Origin: Diacronema lutheri
Taxonomy: Eukaryota > Haptophyta > Pavlovophyceae > Pavlovales > Pavlovaceae
Assembly (NCBI GenBank): GCA_019448385.1
Contig: JAGTXO010000002.1
Location: 1,116,001 to 1,180,000 of the forward strand
Length of the DNA stretch: 64,000 nucleotides
Reading direction: 5' to 3'
Part shown: piece after piece, positions 21,318 to 32,647 of the stretch
How positions within the stretch are numbered: the stretch's first letter is position 1
Layout of the letters: each line of letters starts with the position of its first letter
The notes under the pieces: generated by a model
The model's input: only the letters and a program-made list of their open reading frames with translations
Databases searched by the model: none
Told to the model about the DNA's origin: nothing
Translations under genes and position numbers: made by a program

Positions 21318-24300
21318 CCAGCCGCCGGCCGGCTCGCGCGAGCGCGCCAGCTGCTCCGCCGCCTCGGCGTCGAGCACGCGCTGCTGCGCCTCCTCCTCGC
21401 CCAGTGCAGCGAGGTGCAGCCGGCGGGCTGCCTTGCGGCAGTTGCCCTCCGCCTTGCCCACGGCCTTGCGCGCCGCGTCGACGGGGTCGTCGTTGGCTCT
21501 GGCGCGCCTGCGCTTGCCCTTGTCGGCGGGCGGCGGCTCGGCGCGCTGCAGCGTGCCGAGCGCGTCGTCGGCTCCGCGCGCGGCCGCCCGCGGGCGGCGG
21601 GCCCCAAAAAGCGCACCGGTCGCCGTGCGCGCCGCGCAAGCAACGACCAGCGCTGACATGCCGGCGAAGACCGCACCGCCCAGCGCCACGGTTGCCACGA
21701 TGCGCAGCGTCCCGTGCGCAAGCTGCGCTGCCTCCGCCGCTTTGGCGGCCTCGCGCGCGCGCGCATCGGCGGCTCTCATCTCGTGCAGCAGCCCGGCCGC
21801 GCCGCTCGCGCCGTCGCGGCCGCGCGCGAGCTCGCACAGCACCGCCGCCGCGCGCCGCGTGGGCTCGCGCGCGAGCAGCTGCGCGCCGCCGTCGGGGCGC
21901 AGCTTCTCAACGAACTCGACAAACGTCGCGTCGCGCCAGAGGGACATGCGGAAGGCCCTGTGCACCGCCCCCTCCTGCTCGCGCATCCGCCGTGCCGCCC
22001 GCCTGCCGTCGCGCGCGTGCGCGTGCGCGGCCGCGTCGACTCCCGCGACGCCGCGCTGCGCGTCGCGCGCGGCCGACGACGGCGCCGCCGCGCTGCCCGC
22101 CAAGGGCGCCGCAGCGGCGACGCGCGCGTGCGGAGCGACGGGATCGCCGGCGGCCGGCGGCTCGGCGCGCTGCGGCGTGCCGTTTGCTCCGCGCGCGGCC
22201 GTCCCGGGGGAGATGGCCGCGATGGCGCCGCCAGCCGCGCCGCGCGCCAGCCACGCGCATAGGCTGCCGACGAGCTCGCCGAGACCCCCGACGGTCGCCG
22301 CGGCGGCGAGTGCGCCGGGCTTGCCGGCCGACAGCGGCTCGCGAGCGTCGTCGTCGCAGCCGCCGGCACCCGTCTTGGCGAGTGCGTCGCGCTCGCCCTC
22401 GACGCCCGCCACGACCGCCGCCCCTCCGTCGTCCGCCGCGCCGGCCGCGCGCGCGGCCGGGCGCAGAGGAGGCGTGCCGGTGCAGCCGTCGCCGCTCGTC
22501 TTCGCCGTTTCCTCCACTTTGGTCACTTCGTCGCCACCTGCGCCATCTCCGACGCCGGGGCCCTTGGTCACGCTTGCCGCCATGCGCGCCGTGCCCGCCG
22601 GCCAGCCCGCCGACTGCTCGAGCGCGGCGGCGAGCGGCGCGACGCGCGTCGACTCGGGCGCGCTCTCGTCATCGGGCTCGAGCGCGTTGTGCAGGCGCGC
22701 GAGCGCGCGCTCGACGGCCGCGGCGCCACTGCCGGGGGCGCGGCTCGCCGCGCGCACCGCGCGCCGCCAGGCCGGCGCGAACATGAGCGCCGGCTCGAGC
22801 GCCGCGAGCGCGCGCGCCTCGCGCGCGTCGCTCGCGCCGAGGCGCGGCGGCACGCGCGCGGCTCCGCGCGGCGCGGTGCCTCGGAAGCGTGGGCTCAGCG
22901 TGTAGGCGAGGTGCTGCGGCACGCCGCGCGCCTCCGCGCGCGCGCGTCCGTCCTCGACCTCGCGCCGCGCCTTCGCGATCGCCGGCGTGGCGCGCGCGAG
23001 CCAGTCGGGGTCGGCGGGCAGGTGGATCACGACGAGAATCGGCGCCCAGTCCAGCCGCGGGTTCTTGTGACGGTCGGGCACGACCCACACGAGCAGCACC
23101 GTGCCCTCCGCGCCGCACGCCGCCTCGTAGATCCTGGGCTGCGAGCGCCAATCGGGCCTGACGCGCAGCGCCCGCGCGTGGTCGATGGCGGCGGCGCGGT
23201 CGCCATTGAAGTGAACCGTCGTCACCTCGCCGATGACGGACCGGCCGGACCGCCAGCAGAACACCGCGTCCGCCGACCCGCCGGCGATGGCCGCGAGCGA
23301 TTCGGGCGCGGCGAGCCGCGGCAAGCCCTCGAAGGCGGCAAAGTCCTCGTGCGCATTGTACACGCCGCCCCAGCCGTCGTGCGCGTACGCGCGCGCGGCC
23401 GCTCGTACCGCGCGCGGCTGGTTCTCCACGCCCGACGTCATGTGCCATGTCGTCCCCGCGAAGCCGGGCTCGCCCAGCTCGGCCCGCACGACGGTACCGT
23501 ACCCCGCGCCCTGCGTCGGGGCGGCGAGGTGGTGCATGCTCGCGCCGGTCACGCCCTCCGTGCGCTGCCGCGTGACGATCGTGCCCGTCGCGTGCGCGAA
23601 AAGCGTGTCGACCACGGCGGGCGCGCGCCCGCTGTTCGCCCGTAGCCGCGCCCTGCCCGCTTTTAGCTGCTCGGGGTCCTTGGCGTCGTACACGCGCGCG
23701 TCCGCGTCGCCCTCATCAGGCGCAGTGTAGACGCAGCGGCGTTCGAGCGGCGCCGAGCCACCGCCGTCCGCCGCCGGCGGCGAGGTTGGCGCCGCGCCCG
23801 CCGCCACCGCGCTCGTCGCCGCCGTGCCCGTCGCCACCGCCGCAGCCGCCGCGCCCGCGGGGTCGTCGTCCCCGTCCTCCGCGCCCTCCCCGTCGTCAGC
23901 GGTGGTGGCGTCGCCATCGTCCCCGTCGCCCTCGCCCCCGCCGAGGCTGCTGAATGGTCGGGGCCCCCACGCCGAGGCGGCGCGCCGCTGCGGCGCACGC
24001 GGCGGTGGCGCTCGCGACGGCGGCCTTGGCGCCGCCGCGCCGCGCGGCCTGGCCGCCGTCGACAGCGCGCGGCCTGCAGCGCCCGTGAGCGCGTCGAGCG
24101 CGGCCGTGCGTGCGATGCGGTCGTCGGGCGCGCGCAGCGCCGCCTCGACGGCCTGCAGCAGCCCGTCGGGCGCGGATCCGCCGACACTGGCATCGCACGC
24201 CTCGGCGAGCCGCGCGGCCTCGGCGAGCCGCGCGGCCTCGCGGGTGAACGGGCCGAAGCGCCTGGCGCGGTCGCCGAGCAGAGCGCCGATGGCGGCGCGG

Positions 24301-24992
24301 AGCGTGCGCGCGCGGGTCTCCTCGTACGCGGCCGTCGTGAGGCGCGCGAGGCGCGCGTCCAAAGCCTTCTTGATGTCGACAAGGACACTCGCGCGGCGGC
24401 CGTAGAGCGTCGATGCGCTCGCCACGACCTCGGCCGCGACTGTTGCCGCGGCGAAGCAACACGCGGCCCCACTCTGCGGGGGCGCCTTGAAGGCATCGAT
24501 GGGCGGCGCTGTTCTGCCGATGCGCTGCGCAAGCTTCTTGATGAGCACGCCGGCCGCCGTGGCGTACGCCGATTCGCCGTTGCCCAAGGTGCGCGAATCG
24601 GCGAGCAGGGCGAGCGCGGCGCCGGGCGGCGCGCCGCGCTGCGCGGGCGGCGCGAGGAGCAGGTACGCCGCCGTCCAGTGCACGAGGCCGCTGGACGCGC
24701 GGAGGCAGAGCGGTAGCACGACCACGAGCATTTGCCCAAACCGGTCCGCATCCGCGCATGCTTTGCGCAGGTTGCGCAGCGCCACCTTGAGCGCATGCTG
24801 CGAGCACCCCGTGTCGCCCACCCTAACCCTGCTCGTGCCGAAATCCGCGTAACGCAGCAGGGCGATGAGGCAAGTGGATGGGACCACGTGGGGGTGGGTA
24901 TCTCCCGGCGACAGAATGGTGCTGAGGGCCAGCGAGAAACTGTCCGAGCCGCCCCGCCCGCCGGGCAAAGCGTCCTTCACGGAGTCCTCCAT
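21318..24992 (-). CDS. Giant polyprotein, exon 1: N-terminal Ulp1-like protease and membrane segment
   Basis: 1,225 codons from ATG 24992. Residues 105-179 carry His in LVHWTAAYLLLA, Asp in ALLADS (D132), and Gln then Cys in PPQSGAACCF (Q173, C178). That is the His-Asp-Gln-Cys order of C48/Ulp1 proteases. A central part with VFCWRSGRSVIGEVTTVHF (about 23.25 kb) recalls a PD-(D/E)XK nuclease core but is not secure. Near 21.7 kb IVATVALGGAVFAGMSALVV is a good membrane span, followed by a charged helical part. The exon ends at 21318 with GTAGGCAG; a 133-nt intron ends GCGCGCAG at 21185, and the join is phase 0. With the other exons the protein is about 6,200 residues. A CAG acceptor-like sequence sits directly before the ATG, so more exons may lie upstream. 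No database family for the whole protein is known to me. Confidence 0.65.
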
Positions 24993-26881
24993 CTGCAGAC
25001 TGTGGGCACGTCAGTGTCCGGATGGCGGCCCGGATGATACTTGGGAGAATTTACATGATGCCCTAGAGAATGCCCCGCTCTCCCACAACCAGGACCCGCC
25101 AGCGCGCCGAGCCTACTCGTTTGCCCGCGCCGCCTCTCTTTGCGCGCCCGAGCGCGGCCTCCGAGCGCGGCCAACGTCCTCCGGGGGCGTGCATCGTGGC
25201 TGCTCGGAGGGGCTGCGACGCGGCGAAAGCTCGCTGCGCGGCCGCAACGTGAGCGCGCGCGCGCGGCCGCGCGCCGGCCTGCGCTGCTCTGCACGGCCGC
25301 GCGCCGGCCTGCGCAGCCTCGTCGCGCAGCGTGAGCGCGAGCGCGCGCGAGGTGAGCTCGGCGGATGGGTGCGCGGCGGCGTTGGCGGCGGGTGCGGCGG
25401 CAGGCTGGGCGGCGGGTTTGGACGGAGAGTGTCGGGGAAGAACGGGGCGCATCCTGGCTGGGAGTTGGACGGCGCCCACCACGCGCTGGCGGATCCTGGT
25501 TGCCACCACCACCCCCCCCCCCCCCCCCCCCGGAGACGAGGACCAGGGGCATGGCCGACTCGCTGCGCCGCACAGCGCGCGGCGCGCGGCATGCTGCGCG
25601 ACCTCAAGCACATCCAGCCGCGCTCCGCCCACGCAACGCGCGCAATGCCGCGTTGCACTGCAGGTGTGCACGTGCGGCTCTCACGCGCACTGTGTTGCAC
25701 GAACGGCATCACGCCACCGAGCTGCGTCCGGACCACGCGCCGCGCGCAGGCGACCACACAGGGGCGCGCCGCGCCGCGCGTGCGCGCCCTCGCAACCGTT
25801 GCAGCACGCTCTGCCTTGCACTGCGCCGAGCCGCCGCGCGCTGTGCGCGTGCATGCAGGGCGCACGCGTGCGACGAAGCGCGCGCGCGGCGAGGCGCGCG
25901 GGCGGCTCGCTGCGCGGGCGGCAACGCGCCCAGCTGCGCCCAGGCCAGGCGCGCGCCCGCGAGTGCCACCGGGACGCACTGCCCCCGCCGGGGTCGCCGC
26001 GCGCTCTGTGTGTGCGCTCGCGCGCTGCGAGCGCGGCGCGAAGAGCGCGGCACCCGAAGACGGCTGCCCCGAGCCCGCGCCGGGTGGCAGCGAGCGGCGG
26101 CACCTCCTCGGCGAGCCCGCCCCGCGCCTTCCCCTCCACGTGGCGTTTTGAGGCAGACGGACACGCGCCCACACTGCGACTGGGCACGCTGCTCGAGGCA
26201 GACACGCACCCAACGCGCGCGCACCACGCGCCCGCGTCGGCGGGCCGGTGTGAACGAGCGAGAGCTCGGTGTCGCCAACGGGGGCACGGGCGCGACTTCG
26301 GTCCGCCTCTCGACGGACGCAGGCGACGCTGCCGGGAACTTCCCCGACGCCTGCACATCCAGGGCTTCGAGGTACAGAGCTGGGCAACAGTGCCGCTCGT
26401 CACCGATGAGGCGGCCAAGCTCGCTATCCTTGCTGCCCTCGGCTCCACCAAACAGCCGGGCGACCCAACGGTTCGTGATCGCCTGGCCGCCAGGTGCGAA
26501 CCGCGCCCGTGCAAGCGCTTCACCCGCATTCTCCGCCCCGCTGCGGACGTCCGCCTGCCGGCCGCGAACACGGCCGGTGCGCGTTGCCGCCTGGCCCAAC
26601 ACGAAAACCCGCCCGCCCCCGAGGCCGCAGGTCCTACCTGCCCAAGCGCAGCCCAACGGCACGCAGACAGCCCGCCTTGGCAACCGACTCGTGCGCGAGC
26701 GCTCCGCCCTCCACAAGAGCCTGCCCCACGCCACCGCCGACGCGGAGCCAGCGCAGCCGACGCCCCTCCGCGACGCTCGCGCCGCAAGGCGCAAGGGCCC
26801 CGGCGAGACGGCGTCAACCAAGCCCGCCGCTGGCACAGCGCCGGCACCCGGAGCCCACCCCAAGCCCCCGCGCACGCCTCG

Positions 26882-26920
<39 letters not shown>

Positions 26921-27380
26921 ATCGGCGGACCGATTGCGTTTTGGTGCGCCAGGCTCAATGCGCCATCGCAGTGGCGGGCCCGCAGACGCAGACGCTGACA
27001 TGCCCAACGCTGGGCACTGAGGCCGCAGGCCGGCCCTCCTGGACCTGGCGGGCGAGCTGCCCGCGCAGCGGCCACGCGAGCCTCGCACTGACCGTGGCGG
27101 TCGCTGCCACCGTGATAGCTGCGGGTGCGGCGGCCTTGGCCCCAACCCCATCATCCGTCTTCATCCCCGCCCTGCTCGCGCTCGCGGCCTACGTCGGCAA
27201 TCCCTGCACCGGGATCCGCCCCGCGAAGTCCACACAAGACTTATCCGTGCTGCACGCCAGCCGCGCGCGCCGACGCGCGCCGCTCCCACACGCTCACCTC
27301 CGTTTCCGCGGGCGGCCCAACGCCCCCCCCCCCCCCCCCCCCGGCAGGCGGCCATCGAGCCGCATTAGCACACCCGCCCG
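24993..27380. other. Region without a clear gene; homopolymer-rich, some plus-strand coding-like sequence
   Basis: On the minus strand, open frames here are Arg/Ala-rich without recognisable domains. On the plus strand, 26340-26500 reads LHIQGFEVQSWATVPLVTDE and then a normal-looking amino-acid mix, suggesting a foreign coding remnant. Two pure C runs (25512-25531, 26882-26919) interrupt the region. It could be an intron or leader of the giant gene holding an insertion. No product can be assigned. Confidence 0.4.
26882..26919. repeat. 38-base poly-C tract
   Basis: An uninterrupted run of 38 C. Similar 20-base C runs occur at 25512-25531 and 27323-27342. They are confined to the 25-28 kb segment. 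On the minus strand they are poly-G and may form G-quadruplexes; assembly error is also possible. Confidence 0.85.
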
Positions 27381-27830
27381 GGGCCTCCCGCCGCACCCGC
27401 AGCGGCTCGGCGCCTTGAATCCTCCCGTCCCCCGGGGTGAGGCCTTCAACCCGGGCCCAGCGCGCTCCGACTGCCTCACGCGCGCCAGCGCCAACCTCGG
27501 CGGCATGGTAGACCCCGAGCGAAAAGCCGCACTTCTCGCCGTCCTCGTCAGGCGCAAGTACGTTATCCTGCTCCTACTGCCGACGCGGCTCCCGCGCGCG
27601 CGGACTACTACGCCGGGCAGATCGCCGCAGTCGCACGTGAGTGCACACGTGCGGACAAGGCGCACACGCTCGACGTCCAGTTAGCGCACGTGCACGTGCG
27701 CGCCACTGGTCACATTCGAGCGTCCGTGCTCGCCCACAGCGTCGCCATCCACAAGATGCGCGCTGGAGCCATCCAAGCAGGGCTCTGCCTGCTCGGCTTC
27801 CGCAAGGCAATTTGGGCCGCGGACAGCGGA
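27381..27830 (+). other. Possible non-LTR retrotransposon (LINE) remnant, plus strand
   Basis: The plus strand reads GEAFNPGPARSDC, then RASANLGGMVDPERKAALLA and VRRKYVILLL. This recalls the start of an AP-type endonuclease domain of LINE ORF2 (a short Asn-containing strand, then a helix, then a hydrophobic strand before the catalytic Glu). The next 200 bases look coding in another frame, with HIRASVLAHSVAIHKMRAG. No reverse transcriptase follows. This is a weak call from motif resemblance only. Confidence 0.25.
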
Positions 27831-27884
27831 CAGCGGACGGCGTGCGCGTGCGAGGTGCGAAAGGAGGAAGGAGGTAGGGAGAGT

Positions 27885-27896
27885 TGTGTGTGTGTG

Positions 27897-27926
<30 letters not shown>
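27885..27926. repeat. (TG)n followed by 29-base poly-G
   Basis: TG repeats pass directly into a run of 29 G. On the minus strand this is a C run then CACACA and a pyrimidine-rich stretch, lying just downstream of a splice-donor-like GTGAGTGCG at 27959 of the USP-like gene, so it may lie inside an intron. Confidence 0.8.
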
Positions 27927-27931
<5 letters not shown>

Positions 27932-27959
27932 CGGCCGCCGGAGACGAGGACGCACTCAC

Positions 27960-29340
27960 CGCTGTTGGCAATGCGCGCGTCACGGAGACAACTTGGCGGG
28001 CCTCGCGCGCAGCTGGGCCGATCGCCGCCGTAGAGATGTCTGCAGCCGTCTCCGCGATGCCGATCGTCGCATCTGTTGGCACCGCTGCCATCTGCCGCAC
28101 CCGCGGCCAGGCTGCCGGCAAGGTCGGCGCGTCGGGCTCCGAGCTCGGCCACGCAGGCGATGCGGCCGACGGCGGTGACGCTGAGCCCAGCGCCGGGTCC
28201 AACGGCTCCACGTCGAGCCGGCTGTGAACGAGCATGCTCGCACCACTTGCCCACGCCAGCGCGTCGGACTCAGGCACGTTGTAGATCTGCGCGGGCAACG
28301 CGCGTGCGTGCGGCAGGCGCGCGCGCGAGCTTTCAGGCCACGCGCGCGTGCCGCGCGGGAGGACGGGGCGGTTGCGGCTGCGCTCGACCGCCGGTCGCGG
28401 CACCGAGCGACCGTGCGCGCCGCCGCACGTTGTAGTCGTCGCACGGAAGCCAAGCCTCGTTGCGGAGCACGATGGCGACAAGGTGCCCGCTCATCGGCCC
28501 CTCGCCCACGTGCACCACGCCGGCGACGAGGAGGTGGTCGCGCCCGCCGAGTAGCAGCCGCGGCGCGCACACGAGCGCGCGGTTGTTCTTGCACTGCGGG
28601 CCATTGCCGCGCGTCGTGCGCGGCGCCTCGACAGCGATGCTGGCTGGCGTGAGCACGCCCGAGTGGCCCGCGTTCGTGTGGCGATCCCGCGGCGGCCCAG
28701 CGGCGCACCCCAGAGCGTGTGCAAGCGCGCGCGCCGCATCGCCGCCGACGCTGACGAGTACGGCGATGCCCTCGCCGGCCTCTGAAGGCACGGCGATCTG
28801 CTCGAGCACTGGCCCGACGCGTGTGTCGGCTCCGAAGGCCGCAGCGAGCCCGGGCACTCGGCCGAGTAGCAACCGGAAGAACTCAGCGGCATCCTGCGGC
28901 GTCCTTCGCGCGCCACGGCCCGAGATGACGTCGATGACGGACACAAGACACAGCCGTGTCGGCGCCTTGGTGTCCTCGATCAGCGTGCCAAAGTCCCGAA
29001 AACGCGCCCTCTCGACGCTGTTGGCACGGCGCGAAGCGGAGCGAAGCATCGCACGGAGCACGTTCAGGGCGAAGAGCGATTGCATAAGGACGGTCGTGTA
29101 GCACGCGCTGCCCTCGTTCTTCGCGCCTGCGCCGCGCCGCGCAGCGCCGGGTGTGCGGGGTGCGCACGCACGGTTTGCGGCGGGGTGGAGGGAGGCTGGC
29201 TGGGCGCGCGCCGAGCCCGGCAAGCCGTGCAGGCGCTCACCACGCGGCACGCCGGGCACTCTCACCGGCCACATCGGGCCGTCAAACGCGTCTTCCACAG
29301 GCTGCCGACCGACGACGTAAAACTTGCTCAAGGCGCTGCG
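27960..29340 (-). CDS. USP-like ubiquitin protease, probably element-borne
   Basis: The Cys-box exon (29126-28429) reads KNEGSACYTTVLMQSLFALN with the nucleophile Cys, then RTPQDAAEFFRLLLGRVPG and VVHVGEGPMSGHLVAIVL with the His, and ends PCDDYN with the Asp. A 142-nt intron (donor GTGCGGCGG, acceptor CCCGCGCAG) joins in phase 0 to 28286-27960, reading ALAWASGASMLVHSRL, the usual C-terminal strand of USPs. An upstream exon (SKFYVVGRQPVEDAFDGPMW, near 29.3 kb) is likely. The zinc CxxC pairs of typical USPs are not seen, and the catalytic core is short. Spacing of Cys, QDA and His boxes fits the family. It is unlike the USP12/46 gene of this window. It lies upstream of the giant gene on the same strand, so it could even be an earlier exon set of it. 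Start and end are uncertain. Confidence 0.55.
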
Positions 29341-30929
29341 CCGTGCGCGCGCCATGCGCGCGCTGTTGCGGGCTGCGCAGCAGGGACGACGGGGGAATTG
29401 GCGAGCGAGGGTTGGGCGCAGATCAGCGTGGTGGCGCGGCAAGACGAGCGCGCGCCGGGCGCCTGGCGCGGAGGCGCCCCGCGCGAGGACGCGAGCCGCT
29501 TCTCGCACCGGACGGGCGCCCACGCGCAAGCCGGCTTTCGAGGGCTGGTGGATGGTGGCAGATGCCGAAACGGACACATGGAATGATGCGTCGGCGGCGC
29601 GAGCGCGGGACGATCTTGCCCGGGCAATTGTGCGCACGCTGCCAGCGCGCGTATGCGTGCGCATGCAGCGGGCGGCGCGCACGTTGCGCGTGACGGGGCG
29701 CCGAGCGGCACACCGGCGGGGACGCGCTCGCCGCTGCCGTGGCATCGTACGCTGCCTGCGTGCTGGCCCGCACGCACGTTGCCGGCGCGAGGGGACGGCG
29801 AGTGCGCCTCGGCCGAACAGGCGCGAACGTTACGCCCGAGCGCGTGGCCGGGCCCCGCCGACTGCACGCAGCGCCGGCCCAGGCGCGCACCCGCCCGACG
29901 CGGATTTGGACGACGCATCGACCGGCACGCCGAGCGTCTGCGCCCGCCTCGCGGCCGGTCGCGCCGGCCCCTCTTCGGCCCGAGGCCGCACGTGCGCCGC
30001 GCGCCGCTTCGGCGCGCGGCGCGGCGCTCCCGGAACGCGCATGGCACACGCGCGGTGCGCGGGCACGCCCGCAGCGCGCCATTCCAGCGCGAGCAGTTCG
30101 GCAAGCTTGCAGCGCGCGAGCAGCCGGGCATGTGCCGCGGACACACAGTTCGCTGTGTGCGCCGGCCGCGACGACACGGCGTAGCGGCGCGAGGCTGGCC
30201 GCCGGGGCCACGGGCGTCATCGTGGCGCGACGCCATGGCATGAGTAACAAATCCATGCCGAACGCGCTGTACGGCCACGGCGTGTCGGATCCGCCCCGCA
30301 GCCAGGACCGCATTTTCGCCCGGCCGCGCAGCGGACCACGGCGCGTTGTGCGCGCCCGGCGCGAGTGGTGCGAGTGGCGGGCCAAGCCGCGTCGCCCACG
30401 GAGCCCGCCCCCGGCTCGGCGGCACCGCTACCGCTTGCTCGCCGGGCCACGCACCGCCGTCGCCGCCGCTGCGCGCTTGCCCAGCTTGCCGGCAGGCGGC
30501 GGCGGCGGCGGCGGCTGCGGTTGCGGCAGCGGCGCGAGCGCGACGCCGGACGGCGGCAGCGCCGACGGCACGCGCGCGGCGGCGACCCACGCGGCGGCGG
30601 GCAGCGCGCCGGCTTGAGGCCCCTGCGCGCCCTAGAAGGGCGCGCAGGTACGCGGGCCAGTCGCGCGGCGCGCGGTGTTGGCGAGCACCCGCCGGCTGCG
30701 CGTCGGCCGCGAGCGGCGCGACGGGCGTCGCGCCGGCGGGTGCTGGGCAGCACCGCGCGCCGGCGTCGCGCCCGCCGCCAGCGCGCCGCCCGCCGCCGGC
30801 GCCGCGCGCGCCGTCCGAGCCGCGCCCGCCGCGCCCGCCGCCACCGCGCGCCGCCGCCGCGCATTCGCGCGCGGCGGCGACGGCGGCCGCGGCGAATGCC
30901 GCCGCCGCCGCCGCCGCCTCGCCACCGCT

Positions 30930-32500
30930 GACCGCGCGGAGCACCTCTTTGAAGACGACGGTGCGCGTCACATGGTCCGGGCCAAGCGCAAAGCGGATGC
31001 GCGACGCGTGCCCGACGCGCGAAGCGGCCACGTAGAGCTGGCCGTGCGTGAAGCACGGCTCGGCGAGCCACACGCCCGCGCACCCGAGCGCTTGACCCTG
31101 CGCCTTGTTACGCCGGCCGCACCGGGAACTGGCGGTGCAGCCATGCAAACGCGAACGTGCCCTCGTCGGGCGAGTGGTGGTCGATGCGCGCGATGAGCAC
31201 GGTGCTGTCGCGCCCGGCGGCCGCGCCGGGTCGCGCGCACTCGAGCAGCCGGCCGCCGGCGCGCACGCCGCGCACGACCAGCCGCGTGCCGCTGCCCAGC
31301 CCCTCGCCGAGCGAGAGGAGGCGAGTGGCTACGAGCTCCGCCGGGTAGGCCGAGACGCCTCGGGCAGCTGCACGGGATCGAGCGGGAATGCGCCGGGCAT
31401 GGCCCCCGCAGGCGGCACCGCCGCGGGAAAGGCGCCGTCGCCGAGGCTGCGCGGCAGCTTCGCCCACTCGCCCGCGCCGAGCGCGTCGCCCGTGTCGCGC
31501 GCCGCGTTCGAGGCGCGAGAGTTCTCGACCAAGGCGTACGGCCGATCGTGCTGCCACGATGCCGAGTACTCGAGGCAGGAGCGCACGATCTGCGCGCGCG
31601 AGCCGCGCCGCACCACCGGCAAGCACTGGCAAAAGTCGCCGGCGAGCAGCAACGTCTTGCCGCCGAAGCGCTCGTCGACGCCCGTCACGTCGCGCAAACA
31701 CCGATCGAGCGAGTCGAGGCGGCCCCGCTTCTGCATCGGCGCCTCGTCCCCCACGATCATTCGCCGCGGCGGCCACGGAGCGCCCGCGCTCGGAGCGCGG
31801 CACGCCATTGAACGGCTTGCCCGTCCGAGTCGGCGCCGACGGGCACCTTGAAGGTCGAGTGGAAGGTGCGGCCGTCGGGCAGCAGCGTGGCGGCGACGCC
31901 CGAGGACGCGCACACGACGACCGCGTGCCCATCCGCGCGCACGGCGGCGATGATGGCGCGCTCGACGAACGTCTTGCCCGTGCCGCCCGGCGCGTCGCAA
32001 AAGTGCAGCCGGTCGCCCACGCCGCGCAGCGCCGAGTCGACGACCGCGCCGTGGAGCGCGCGCTGCTGGCCGGTCTCGGCCATCGCCGCGCGCGCCGCCG
32101 CCGCGCTCGCAGCCTGCTCGGCGCGATCGTAGCCCTGCGCGCGCGCGAGCTCGCGCCCGCCCGGCCCGGCCGGCGCGCGCGCCGTGCGCAGACCGGCCAC
32201 CGCCGCGAGCGCCGCCGCGCGCTCGCGCTCGTCGGGCACGTACAGCCCCGTGGAGTCGAACGTGTCGGCCCAGGCGGCCACGCTGTACGAGGCGAAGGCG
32301 TCCGAGCCGGGCTGCGGCCGCTGCTCGGCGCGCTTCGGGAGCATGACCCCGCACACGTTCCACTTGGTGCCAAACATCGAGCCCGTGAGCCCCGTGTAGA
32401 CGCAGTCGAGCTGCGTGGCGATGGCGCAGACGTCCTCGTGCCGGATCTCGTCGACCGGTTCGCCATCCGTGGCGTCCAGGATGGCGACTGCGCCCGGGCC
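30930..32500 (-). pseudogene. PIF1-like DNA helicase, apparently decayed
   Basis: In order on the minus strand: FCDAPGGTGKTFVERAI (Walker A, near 31980), CASSGVAATLLPDGRTFHST, MIVGDEAPMQKRG (Walker B), TLLLAGDFCQCLPVV, ENSRASN, and near 31.1-31.0 kb NKAQGQALGCAGVWL with FTHGQLYVAASRV. These are the helicase motifs of the PIF1/Helitron-helicase family, in correct order. They are spread over more than one reading frame, and I see no complete set of good introns, so the gene is probably broken. An Ala/Gly/Pro-rich tail follows to about 30.6 kb. No Rep (HUH) nuclease was recognised, so it cannot be called a Helitron with confidence. It may be part of the large element or a separate older insertion. 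Confidence 0.6.
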
Positions 32501-32647
32501 GTGACGCCGCGGCGTCGTTCGGCTGCGTCACGGAGGAGCGCCATCCGTGCGCCACGGAGGAGCGGCAGGACCACGACGCGGCGTGACGCTGGACGACGCC
32601 ATGCTGTCGAGGCGCCATGCTGTCGAGCCGCCATGCTCCGAGGCGCC

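Larger units (their letters stand above)
5724..24992 (-). mobile_element. Large Fanzor-bearing mobile element, copy 1
   Basis: The 3' border at 5724 is exact. From here to 8661 the sequence matches 61063-64000 almost base for base, while the flanks (AACGTA here, GTGCTC there) are unrelated. Read on the minus strand the element ends CCATCTATAC. No terminal inverted repeat or clear target duplication is seen; the other border is not defined because the second copy leaves the window. I place the provisional 5' limit at the first ATG of the giant gene (24992), but the USP-like and PIF1-like sequences up to about 33 kb lie on the same strand and may belong to it. It contains no recognisable capsid, packaging ATPase, reverse transcriptase, integrase or DNA polymerase. 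Fanzor genes are known to ride on several DNA-transposon types. The near-identity of the two copies implies recent movement or recent gene conversion. Confidence 0.8.

Noticed and set aside
5724-24992. Polinton or giant-virus insertion
   Set aside because: C48-type proteases and YqaJ nucleases occur in such elements, but I found no capsid, packaging ATPase or DNA polymerase.
5724-32500. Helitron
   Set aside because: A PIF1-like helicase and a 3' hairpin are suggestive, but no HUH Rep domain and no CTRR end were seen.
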